Positions 7,325 to 13,361 of a DNA stretch of 27,448 nucleotides are shown piece after piece. The DNA is taken from IMG/VR virus record IMGVR_UViG_3300029893_000059, positions 1 to 27,448 of that record; one strand, 5' to 3'. Under the pieces are notes generated by a model. The model saw only the letters and a program-made list of their open reading frames with translations, was not told the origin of the DNA and searched no databases. The position numbers and the translations under genes are program-made. Numbering within the stretch: position 1 is the first letter of the stretch; the number at the start of each line of letters is the position of its first letter. The DNA comes from a virus.

Positions 7325-7588
7325 TTATGTCTTCCTTTGATACCAGTGTTCATTAGGGATTTCTCCAACATAAACATTCGTGATATACCAGTTTGGAGGA
7401 TTAATGTTCTTTATGCTAATGTCTCCAATTACAATATGGTCACCACCATAGGTCTTTAATAGAGCAATCTTTAAAGGACCGTGTGAGCGCGCATTTGTCT
7501 TCGACATATATGTGTTATTATGAGCATGTGTTGCTATTGGTAAATTTGGAAGTTTTAGTAGAATTTTCGCTAAATCGTGGCTATTCAT
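7325..7588 (-). CDS. Small conserved-looking phage protein
   Basis: This 87-aa protein starts at ATG 7588 with GGAG seven bases upstream. Its opening, MNSHDLAKILLKLPNLPIAT, and the later GDHIVIGDISI resemble a family of short proteins I have seen annotated as hypothetical in many tailed phages; the function there is unknown. The N-terminus is probably a helix followed by a small beta sheet. It is the first gene after the PhuZ terminator, so it likely begins the 7.6-3.5 kb operon, with about 50 to 120 bases to the next coding frames. Confidence 0.7.
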   Translation of the reverse strand: MNSHDLAKILLKLPNLPIATHAHNNTYMSKTNARSHGPLKIALLKTYGGDHIVIGDISIKNINPPNWYITNVYVGEIPNEHWYQRKT

Positions 7589-7611
7589 AATAACTCCATT
7601 AAGTTAAATAG

Positions 7612-7645
7612 ATCATCCATGGTCCGTAAATGGACCATGGATGAT
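7612..7645 (-). terminator. Inverted repeat after PhuZ gene
   Basis: A perfect 14-bp stem (ATCATCCATGGTCC and its complement) with a GTAAAT plus-strand loop lies 10 bases past the PhuZ stop. Reading leftward it is followed by TCTATTT, a weak U-tract. It probably ends the PhuZ transcript or trims its 3' end. The same stem also separates PhuZ from the next minus-strand operon. Confidence 0.7.
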
Positions 7646-7655
7646 GTTATTGAAA

Positions 7656-8621
7656 TTAAAGCACAAGACCTTCTTTAGTAGTTTGAATGGAGTTATCGAC
7701 GATGGAACGATGAACGAACGCAGAGCGCGTGTCATCGGCTTCACGCAGACGAGCATCCAAACGGTGAGCGATCTCAGCAAAAGCATTAGCCACCAAGACC
7801 ATGTGAATCGGCATGTTAAAGGTAGTGTTCTGCTTAACAACACTAGGCAAAAATCCAACTGCCTGATATTCGATCGGATGTTTGATATCAGCAGACTTAT
7901 CCTCATCGGTAAGAGTAACTACACCAATGATAGCCTCGTCCTTATTGAGAGTGATTTCATGACCGTCAAAGAAATCAAGCTTAACCATGGACGGTTTATA
8001 AGACGTGACCTTGGGATAGTTCAAGAAATGTTGAAGGTCAGCAGTATCAAGCTCGCGATGCTTACCAGAGAAGAACAGCGAGGTCATGATGACATGCATG
8101 CGAACTTGCTGATCAACACTACCACGAGGGTTACTTGCTGAGTTTTCGAAATACGTAACAGCGATCGGCACACCAGTTGAATCACTGATAGCTGCATAAG
8201 ACTTGAGAGTCTTAAGAGTGTTTTCGATCTCGATACGAGAACCAGTCGAACCGATCAGAGTAACGGTAAGAGGACGACCCTTCTTAACCAACTCACTAAC
8301 AAGAACGGGTGCGATCACAGAACCAGATCCACCAGAAGCAGAGTGAATAACGTTGATGATATCAGGGGTCCCGATCTTTTGTACGAGTTCCTTAGCCCGC
8401 TCAGAAATTTGTTCGTAGTTGACAGCACGGAGTTTACCAGAACCATCCATGCCATCAAAGAGATAAACCTTACTTGGATCGAGTTTATCTGTAAGATTGC
8501 TACGAGAAGTATCAACAGTGAAGACATCGATTTCTGCGTAACCGGCTTCACCAGTGTTGACAAAATGCTGGGCCAGGTTGATGCCTGCTCCACCACAGCC
8601 AACTACACACATAGTGCTCAT
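7656..8621 (-). CDS. phuZ: PhuZ-type phage tubulin
   Basis: This 321-aa protein has the tubulin/FtsZ GTP-binding layout. Near the N-terminus VVGCGGAGINLA forms the first nucleotide loop, and about residue 93 SASGGSGSV is the tubulin signature loop that holds the GTP phosphates. The later FLNYPKVTSYKP region corresponds in place to the loop that completes the active site of the next subunit. Length and sequence style fit PhuZ of phiKZ-like phages (phiKZ gp39, 201phi2-1) rather than bacterial FtsZ or plasmid TubZ. In those phages PhuZ filaments centre the phage nucleus and carry capsids. ATG 8621 follows AAAGGG by eight bases. Codons are more GC-ending than in neighbouring genes, which suggests high expression. 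Confidence 0.9.
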   Translation of the reverse strand: MSTMCVVGCGGAGINLAQHFVNTGEAGYAEIDVFTVDTSRSNLTDKLDPSKVYLFDGMDGSGKLRAVNYEQISERAKELVQKIGTPDIINVIHSASGGSGSVIAPVLVSELVKKGRPLTVTLIGSTGSRIEIENTLKTLKSYAAISDSTGVPIAVTYFENSASNPRGSVDQQVRMHVIMTSLFFSGKHRELDTADLQHFLNYPKVTSYKPSMVKLDFFDGHEITLNKDEAIIGVVTLTDEDKSADIKHPIEYQAVGFLPSVVKQNTTFNMPIHMVLVANAFAEIAHRLDARLREADDTRSAFVHRSIVDNSIQTTKEGLVL

Positions 8622-8636
8622 ATTTTCTACCCTTTC

Positions 8637-9116
8637 CTAAGTTAGACTCACTAATTTTTGAAGCTGTTTCCAGCGACTTACTACCTTCTCGCTGTATCCT
8701 TTCGTCCCTCCGCCATTATAGCAAGTTAGAGCTTTGGTGATATTACGCTTCTTCTTGAAGCATTCAAAATATACCATAGCTCCAACTTCTGCATTGACGT
8801 GAGGATCCATTACATTTCGCCCTTTGATTTTAGCTCTGTGCCAGTATGGTACTACTTGCATAAGACCAACTGAACCAGATTTGTTTTTAAGGTTAGGGCG
8901 ATAACGCGTCTCCTGTTCCATGATGGCTAACAACAAGTAAGGATCGATGAGAGTTGTTGGTATGTTTTTTACCACATCTACTATCACCATAGCCTGGTCT
9001 TGTGTTAACTTCATGTAATTTTGAAGATATTCATCCAGAGACATTTTATTTCCTGAGTATGTCAATGGAGAGAGCGTCAGTAATATGACGAAGATAAGCT
9101 TGTGGATAAAGTGCAT
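8637..9116 (-). CDS. Secreted lytic transglycosylase (SLT domain)
   Basis: I start this 159-aa protein at ATG 9116, where AGGAAA lies just upstream and the product begins with a signal peptide: MHFIHK, a hydrophobic stretch IFVILLTLSPL, then polar residues. The mature part is a lysozyme-fold SLT domain. The catalytic glutamate is E69 in AIMEQETRYRPN, followed by the diagnostic SGSVGLMQV (79-88) and the C-terminal ALTCYNGGGTKGY. It cleaves the glycan strands of peptidoglycan without water. The signal peptide points to action in the periplasm at lysis, unless it is carried in virions. It lies 15 bases upstream of phuZ in the same orientation, so the two may share a transcript. A longer frame to 9200 lacks a start signal. 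Confidence 0.87.
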   Translation of the reverse strand: MHFIHKLIFVILLTLSPLTYSGNKMSLDEYLQNYMKLTQDQAMVIVDVVKNIPTTLIDPYLLLAIMEQETRYRPNLKNKSGSVGLMQVVPYWHRAKIKGRNVMDPHVNAEVGAMVYFECFKKKRNITKALTCYNGGGTKGYSEKVVSRWKQLQKLVSLT

Positions 9117-9192
9117 TGGATTTCCTATTCCCAAGTTGAAGAAAAGGTTGTTGCTATAGAGAACTCCTTTTAAGGAAGGTTTGGATATTCTT

Positions 9193-9234
9193 GATACCAC
9201 CAGCGTTTCCTGTTAGGGAAGCGTTGGTGATATC
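9193..9234 (+). ncRNA. Long imperfect hairpin, better paired as plus-strand RNA
   Basis: GATACCACCAGCGTTTCC pairs with GGAAGCGTTGGTGATATC across a TGTTAG loop. As plus-strand RNA it has two G-U wobbles and one C-A mismatch in 18 pairs; as minus-strand RNA it would have two C-A mismatches and one wobble. That asymmetry suggests selection on a plus-strand RNA, although no plus-strand gene lies nearby. It could also be a terminator. Confidence 0.35.
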
Positions 9235-9429
9235 TCCACAGAATGCCAATCGGTAAGTTTTTTCTAAATACCAATTAGCCAGATACTACACGTATTAAAT
9301 ATATACCCATATAGGTTTCTATTAAGCAAGAAAAAACATCTAATCATATATAGCGAATGAACACTGCCGAAACCGCATGGTATATGTACTAAAGGCTATA
9401 CTCGATCTTTTATTGCTATTGGTTAGGAT

Positions 9430-9460
9430 ACTTAAGATAGTCTTCTTGACTATCTTAAGT
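9430..9460. repeat. Perfect 13-bp inverted repeat
   Basis: ACTTAAGATAGTC and its exact complement flank a five-base loop TTCTT. There is no U-tract on either side, so a classical intrinsic terminator is unlikely. It lies in the middle of the gene-free divergent region. Confidence 0.6.
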
Positions 9461-9508
9461 TCATCCTTAGCCTATTAGGTATATATTAACTCGCTCATTC
9501 CTAGGTTA

Positions 9509-9540
9509 GACTATATGTTAGCTCAAACTAACATATAGTC
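9509..9540. repeat. Perfect 13-bp inverted repeat
   Basis: GACTATATGTTAG and its complement flank the loop CTCAAA. It is followed directly by the 15-bp word TGACCATGGTTATGT (9543-9557) shared with the dispersed repeat at 13294-13308. No U-tract follows. Confidence 0.6.
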
Positions 9541-9650
9541 TATGACCATGGTTATGTACGACATATCATCATTGACATACCCGTGTAGGTAAAATATTTC
9601 CAAACCCTTATCATATTTTGGAACTAGTAGATTATCGAGCGCAGGAAGGA

Positions 9651-9686
9651 ACGGAGTCGAAGACGGAGTGGATGACGGAGTGAGCT
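9651..9686 (+). repeat. Three 12-bp tandem repeats, purine-rich
   Basis: Units ACGGAGTCGAAG, ACGGAGTGGATG and ACGGAGTGAGCT follow each other without spacing, preceded by a related GCAGGAAGGA. The block is GC- and purine-rich inside an AT-rich region. It may be an iteron-like protein-binding site; the unit count is small. Confidence 0.55.
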
Positions 9687-9855
9687 AGCTTATCTTTATC
9701 TTTAGATCTAGCCAATGTTAAGCCTAATAGGAAGCCATGGATATGGTGCCTTGGCACCATGGTTATAATAATATGGTGTGTACGTCATTTCTATAAATAC
9801 AATAATATCCGTGGTTATACAAGAAGAATAGCAGTAACCAGTACTACCAAATAGT

Positions 9856-9892
9856 CCATCGATGCCGGCTCTTGGTGAGCTAGCATCGATGG
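9856..9892 (+). promoter_or_regulatory. Leader hairpin upstream of Mrp operon
   Basis: CCATCGATGC pairs with GCATCGATGG, and an inner GCTC/GAGC stem closes a small loop. It ends 52 bases before the ATG at 9945, so it would sit in the 5' leader of the plus-strand operon or just upstream of its promoter. No U-tract follows. It may stabilise or regulate the leader. Confidence 0.45.
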
Positions 9893-9944
9893 TTAAATAC
9901 CTGAGTGTGTCGAGATCATCTGGACACTATAGATGGAGGCTAAC

Positions 9945-10484
9945 ATGCCTGTTTTTGATCTGAATAAATACCAAGACGACGATAAGCTTAAGGACAATGC
10001 CGTTGCTGCTACTAATGACCAGTTGCAACAACAATCCCAACAAGAAACAAACACTAATGCTAATAATGACATTGAGGAGGCTGGTGTGATCATATCTGGT
10101 CCGTTGTCTAAGGTTTATGCTGAAGCTCTTCATAAGGTATTTGAAGGTAGCAAAGTAGCTGCTATTGAATCTACCAGTCAAATGGCTGGTATGATCTTGT
10201 ACATGGGAGGTAAGTTAGCTGGTGGTGAAATTGAAAGCCAGCCTGCTGTTGTCTATGTTGATGATGGTAAGAACATGGATGAAAATACCAACCAGTCGTT
10301 TGATGGATTGAGACTGGCGTTGGATCAAAAAGGTAGGAAGTATGTTGTATTTGAAAACCTTGATGGTAGTTTGAATAATAAGACGGGTTTAGTTGTAGAA
10401 CATGCCATTAAGTATGCTGATAAGGTTTTCTATAGCAGGGAAGCTTTCATGAACTTTATTAAACCAAATGAGGATAAAGAGTAA
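9945..10484 (+). CDS. Unknown protein, first gene of the Mrp operon
   Basis: This 179-aa protein is started at ATG 9945, five bases after GGAGG; an ATG at 9933 would leave no ribosome site. Residues 1-45 are polar and glutamine/asparagine-rich (QLQQQSQQETNTNANND), so disordered. From about residue 47 a compact alpha/beta domain follows: AGVIISGPLSKVYAEALHKVF, QPAVVYVDDGK, KYVVFENLDG and a final helix pair around KYADKVFYSREAFMNFI. The strand-turn-helix opening ISGPLSKVYAEAL looks like a small nucleotide- or ligand-binding fold, but I cannot name it. It is 43 bases upstream of the Mrp-like gene and probably co-transcribed. Confidence 0.75.
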   Translation: MPVFDLNKYQDDDKLKDNAVAATNDQLQQQSQQETNTNANNDIEEAGVIISGPLSKVYAEALHKVFEGSKVAAIESTSQMAGMILYMGGKLAGGEIESQPAVVYVDDGKNMDENTNQSFDGLRLALDQKGRKYVVFENLDGSLNNKTGLVVEHAIKYADKVFYSREAFMNFIKPNEDKE

Positions 10485-10527
10485 CCACCGCAGTGGTTGT
10501 TTTGTTTAAAACAGGAGATAGTTGGTC

Positions 10528-11445
10528 ATGGATGAAATAAGTAAAAAGAAGTTTATCCAGGAACATAAGTTTGAACGTGGGATGGCTTTGATACCTGGTA
10601 TCGAAAATATCATTGCTGTAAGTAGTGGTAAGGGCGGGGTTGGTAAGAGCACTGTAGCTGTTAATCTAGCTTTGGCTTTGAGCAAGATGGGTAAGAGAGT
10701 TGGGATATTGGATGCCGACATCTATGGCCCGTCTGTTCCTAAGATGTTGAAGCTAGATGGAGCTCATCCTACTAGTAGTGATGGTATGCGATTAGACCCT
10801 CTTGAGTCATATGGACTGCAGGTGATGTCCATGGGACTGATGGTTGATGAGACTACTAGTATGAGCTGGCGTGGTCCTATGGTCACTATGGTCCTTAAAC
10901 AATTACTAACAGAAACCAATTGGAAAGATATAGATTTTCTAGTTGTAGATATGCCTCCCGGTACTGGTGATATCCCTATCACTATGGCTAAACAAATGCC
11001 ATTGACTGGTGTGGTGTTAGTTACCACACCTCAAGATATCGCTCTGATCGATGTTCTCAAAGGTATGAAAATGTATGAGAACATGGGTGTGCCTATTTAT
11101 GGTGTTGTTGAAAACATGAGTGTTCATGTTTGTACTGACTGTGGTAAGGTTGAGCATATCTTTGGTCAAGGAGCTAGTAAACGGCTCAAAGAAGAACATG
11201 GTGTTGAACTATTGAGCTCATTACCTTTACATATAAGTATATGTGAACAGACTGATAAAGGCAACCCTACTATGGTTGCTGAACCAGATGGTGTTCATGC
11301 TCAGATGTATACGCTCATAGCCGAGCAAGTAGTGGATAAGACACCAGAAAAGGTTTTATCTCCTTTCTATCAGGATATGCTTGATAGGATGTGTGCTGGT
11401 GTTGAGGATCAGGGATGTCAGGATATGAGTTCTGATGTTAGTTAA
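10528..11445 (+). CDS. mrp: Mrp/NBP35-family P-loop ATPase (Fe-S carrier type)
   Basis: This 305-aa protein is a full-length Mrp/ApbC-type ATPase. The deviant Walker A is SSGKGGVGKST (32-42), then GILDADIYGPSVPKML (59-73), SWRGPMV (113-119), the Mrp signature VVDMPPGTGD (139-148) and IENMS-like VVENMSVHVCTDCG. The CTDC cysteines at 202 and 205, which in the family bridge an iron-sulfur cluster between two subunits, are intact. There is no N-terminal DUF59 domain. Known members hold and transfer Fe-S clusters; related ParA/MinD ATPases position DNA, but the CxxC argues for Fe-S work. ATG 10528 follows AGGAG; the TTG two codons earlier is unlikely. Its phage client is unknown. Confidence 0.93.
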   Translation: MDEISKKKFIQEHKFERGMALIPGIENIIAVSSGKGGVGKSTVAVNLALALSKMGKRVGILDADIYGPSVPKMLKLDGAHPTSSDGMRLDPLESYGLQVMSMGLMVDETTSMSWRGPMVTMVLKQLLTETNWKDIDFLVVDMPPGTGDIPITMAKQMPLTGVVLVTTPQDIALIDVLKGMKMYENMGVPIYGVVENMSVHVCTDCGKVEHIFGQGASKRLKEEHGVELLSSLPLHISICEQTDKGNPTMVAEPDGVHAQMYTLIAEQVVDKTPEKVLSPFYQDMLDRMCAGVEDQGCQDMSSDVS

Positions 11446-11462
11446 TACAAAAGGACGTTATC

Positions 11463-12695
11463 ATGGATGAGTTAACACTTAAGGAAGCTTTCGATGAATT
11501 GATGGGTAGCCAGAAATTCGATAGCCGTATGGCTAAAAAAGCTAAGCTGTTCCAGGTTCAGTTCGTTCATGATAACCATGACCATCGTGCTTTCTTTGGT
11601 GGTAACTTGATCGGTGTACATCGCATCAGGTTTGTTTATAACGATTACACTCGTTATTTTAACGATGTGGTTGATGTAGATGAAGATGTGGTATTGAATC
11701 AAGTTAGAAGAGTTACCACTATCAACCATAACTTTAAGATCTCTGGCGATCCGATGAACTTGACTGTGATGTATCAAGTTCATAGGTTCATGACGAGTCC
11801 TTATTTGAATGAAAAAGCTAGGATAGATGCTTGTAGGGATGTAGTATTAGTATTCCTATATCGTAGTATAGCGGCTTTACTGGCTCATTATTTCAAATAC
11901 CCTATCGATACTGAAACCGCTCAGGCTGTCTATGAACGATTAAGTGGTAGGTATTTGATTAAGAAACTTGGTACATGGCAGGCTGTGTTTAACTATAGGG
12001 CTGATGAGTTCATAGGTAAGGAATCAGTACACATCCAGGCAGTGATTAAATTCAATGACGATACTGCTATAGTAAATGCTATCAATGATCTACAAGGCCG
12101 TATCAAGGATATGCTTAAGAACATTTATGCTGAGTTCATCCATGTACATGAACATGGTGGTAAGATAGGTAGTGGATCTGCTACCATGATCGATGCAGAT
12201 GGTGAAGAGATCGTTAAGGATAAAGTTCATGGACTGGAGTCATATCAGCACTACATCCTGAGTGTGGTTGGTGATAGGAATTCTTTTTATAAACAAGAGC
12301 TGGTTGATGTTGTGGCTAAAGTTATACCAACTGTCCATGGTAAAGCTTTTCCTCTAATACTTGACTGGATGACTAGTGAGTTGAATTCAGACCATAGAGA
12401 ACAGATCAGTAAGTTCATCGAACATGTTCTTAGTATGGCTTACAATTATCTCTTGGAGAATGAATATGTTCTTCATAGATCAAGGGATATCTTACTACTG
12501 ACTAGTAAATTAAAGGGATTCATTCTGAGTTCTCGTAGTAATTCAGAGGAACTTGAGATATTCCGTAAGGAAGGTGATGCTATAGTTAAAGCATCATCCA
12601 AACAAAGTAATAACCAAACAGTGGCTGCTCTTAGGAATGGATTATTCTTATACATTTCCCTAAGAGCATTTACAAAACACGCATATGGTGGATAA
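11463..12695 (+). CDS. Unknown 410-aa protein, last gene of the Mrp operon
   Basis: ATG 11463 follows AAAGGA and lies 17 bases after the Mrp stop, so the two are co-transcribed. The 410-aa product has a beta-rich first part (FQVQFVHDN, HRIRFVYNDYTRYF), then mostly helices, including DVVLVFLYRSIAALLAHYF near residue 130, too interrupted to be a clear membrane segment, and a long helical C-terminus. Histidines are frequent (HDNHDHR, HVHEHGG). I see no catalytic motif and do not recognise the family. A virion or phage-nucleus function is possible but unsupported. A terminator-like hairpin begins eight bases after the stop. Confidence 0.75.
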   Translation: MDELTLKEAFDELMGSQKFDSRMAKKAKLFQVQFVHDNHDHRAFFGGNLIGVHRIRFVYNDYTRYFNDVVDVDEDVVLNQVRRVTTINHNFKISGDPMNLTVMYQVHRFMTSPYLNEKARIDACRDVVLVFLYRSIAALLAHYFKYPIDTETAQAVYERLSGRYLIKKLGTWQAVFNYRADEFIGKESVHIQAVIKFNDDTAIVNAINDLQGRIKDMLKNIYAEFIHVHEHGGKIGSGSATMIDADGEEIVKDKVHGLESYQHYILSVVGDRNSFYKQELVDVVAKVIPTVHGKAFPLILDWMTSELNSDHREQISKFIEHVLSMAYNYLLENEYVLHRSRDILLLTSKLKGFILSSRSNSEELEIFRKEGDAIVKASSKQSNNQTVAALRNGLFLYISLRAFTKHAYGG

Positions 12696-12702
12696 AAAAA
12701 AT

Positions 12703-12739
12703 AACATCCCCGGAGCCTATGGTGGCTTCCGGGGATGTT
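12703..12739 (-). terminator. Intrinsic terminator between convergent genes
   Basis: AACATCCCCGGA pairs with TCCGGGGATGTT over a 13-base loop. On the minus strand the stem is followed by TTATTTTTTTTAT, a full U-tract, so it is a strong terminator for the 115-aa gene. For the plus strand the stem lacks U's and is probably a weaker end for the Mrp operon. Confidence 0.85.
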
Positions 12740-12740
12740 G

Positions 12741-13088
12741 TCAGTTGATCGAGACCGACTGTTGCTGTCGGCCAAGTTCACCGTACTTCAGGTACTTGGT
12801 GGCTCGGCCGTTCTCAATCGCAACGAAGCGTTGCATCATGGCCTTCTTGGAAACCTCTTCGAATGAGAGATTGCAATCATCCAGCGAAGGTACCACAGAG
12901 AATACGTATCCAGCCAGTAAAGCACCAGTGAAATCGCGGACATCCTTCACTTCAACGACACTGATGCCGCACGACGGTATGATCGTCAGTGTGTCGAGGA
13001 ATGCTACCAACGACCCTTTGATGAGGTCGTCCGAGTTGGCAATAATACTCCCAACGACCTGCTGGAACACCAATTCTTTTGTTTCCAT
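12741..13088 (-). CDS. Unknown 115-aa protein with strong codon bias
   Basis: This 115-aa protein starts at ATG 13088 behind AAGGAG. It opens with a helix (LVFQQVVGSIIANSDDLIKG), then strands (TLTIIPSCGISVVEVKDV, LAGYVFSVVPS) and ends in a basic, polar tail (KYLKYGELGRQQQS). I do not recognise the family. Its codons favour GTC, ATC, CTC and GAC, unlike the AU-ending codons of the Mrp operon next door, and resemble the sheath gene. With its own terminator, a long leader and a dispersed repeat upstream, it looks like an independently expressed, abundant protein, possibly early. That is inference from codon use and layout. Confidence 0.75.
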   Translation of the reverse strand: METKELVFQQVVGSIIANSDDLIKGSLVAFLDTLTIIPSCGISVVEVKDVRDFTGALLAGYVFSVVPSLDDCNLSFEEVSKKAMMQRFVAIENGRATKYLKYGELGRQQQSVSIN

Positions 13089-13270
13089 TTACATCTCCTT
13101 GTAGTTGATTTAATCTAACACGCTACTCGCCGTGTGTTATGGCGGCATTATTTTACTCCCGCTTGCCAGCGCTATCCGTCATCCGAGCTTTTGAAGTCCC
13201 TTAGCAAGGAATAATTCGAATCTCACCATAGCGTAAAGAACAAGATATTTCCTCCTAAACAAATCGAGCT

Positions 13271-13314
13271 GGCTATCTCAAGTAGTATATATGTGACCAT
13301 GGTTATGTCAGATA
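13271..13314 (-). repeat. Dispersed repeat copy B (promoter-like)
   Basis: These 44 bp match 24937-24980 at 39 positions without gaps: GGCTATCTCAAGTAG, then TATATAT, TGACCATGGT and TCAGATA. On the minus strand it contains TATATACTAC, like the phiKZ early TATATTAC box, and points towards the 115-aa gene about 190 bases away. The remaining leader (13089-13270) holds a TAACACG/CGTGTGTTA hairpin near 13115-13139 and no gene. Confidence 0.6.
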
Positions 13315-13356
13315 AAACATCTCCTGGAAGCCTGTGATTGCTTCCAGGAGATGTTT
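13315..13356 (-). terminator. Perfect 17-bp inverted repeat after terminase gene
   Basis: AAACATCTCCTGGAAGC and its complement flank an eight-base loop, five bases past the terminase stop. Leftward it is followed by TATC, so only a weak U-tract. It directly abuts dispersed repeat copy B. It probably ends the long minus-strand structural transcript. Confidence 0.75.
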
Positions 13357-13361
13357 AATGA

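Larger units (their letters stand above)
9117..9944. other. Gene-free divergent region rich in hairpins
   Basis: About 0.8 kb between the divergent transglycosylase and plus-strand Mrp operon holds no ORF I would defend. It contains at least four long inverted repeats (9193-9234, 9430-9460, 9509-9540, 9856-9892), a smaller one (ATGGTGCC/GGCACCAT at 9743-9760), a 12-bp tandem repeat (9651-9686) and a 15-bp match to the dispersed repeat (9543-9557, identical to 13294-13308). Promoters for both flanking operons should lie here. A cluster of small RNAs or an origin are alternatives. Confidence 0.6.

Noticed and set aside
7641-8141. Plus-strand 166-aa frame inside phuZ
   Set aside because: Antisense to well-supported tubulin coding sequence.
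9651-9686. CRISPR-like array
   Set aside because: The units are adjacent, with no spacers, and only three in number.
10528-11445. ParA-type partition ATPase
   Set aside because: The Mrp signature VVDMPPGTGD and the CxxC pair place it with Fe-S carriers rather than ParA.
12685-13104. Plus-strand 139-aa frame
   Set aside because: It begins before the terminator and mirrors the 115-aa gene, which has a good ribosome site and codon bias.
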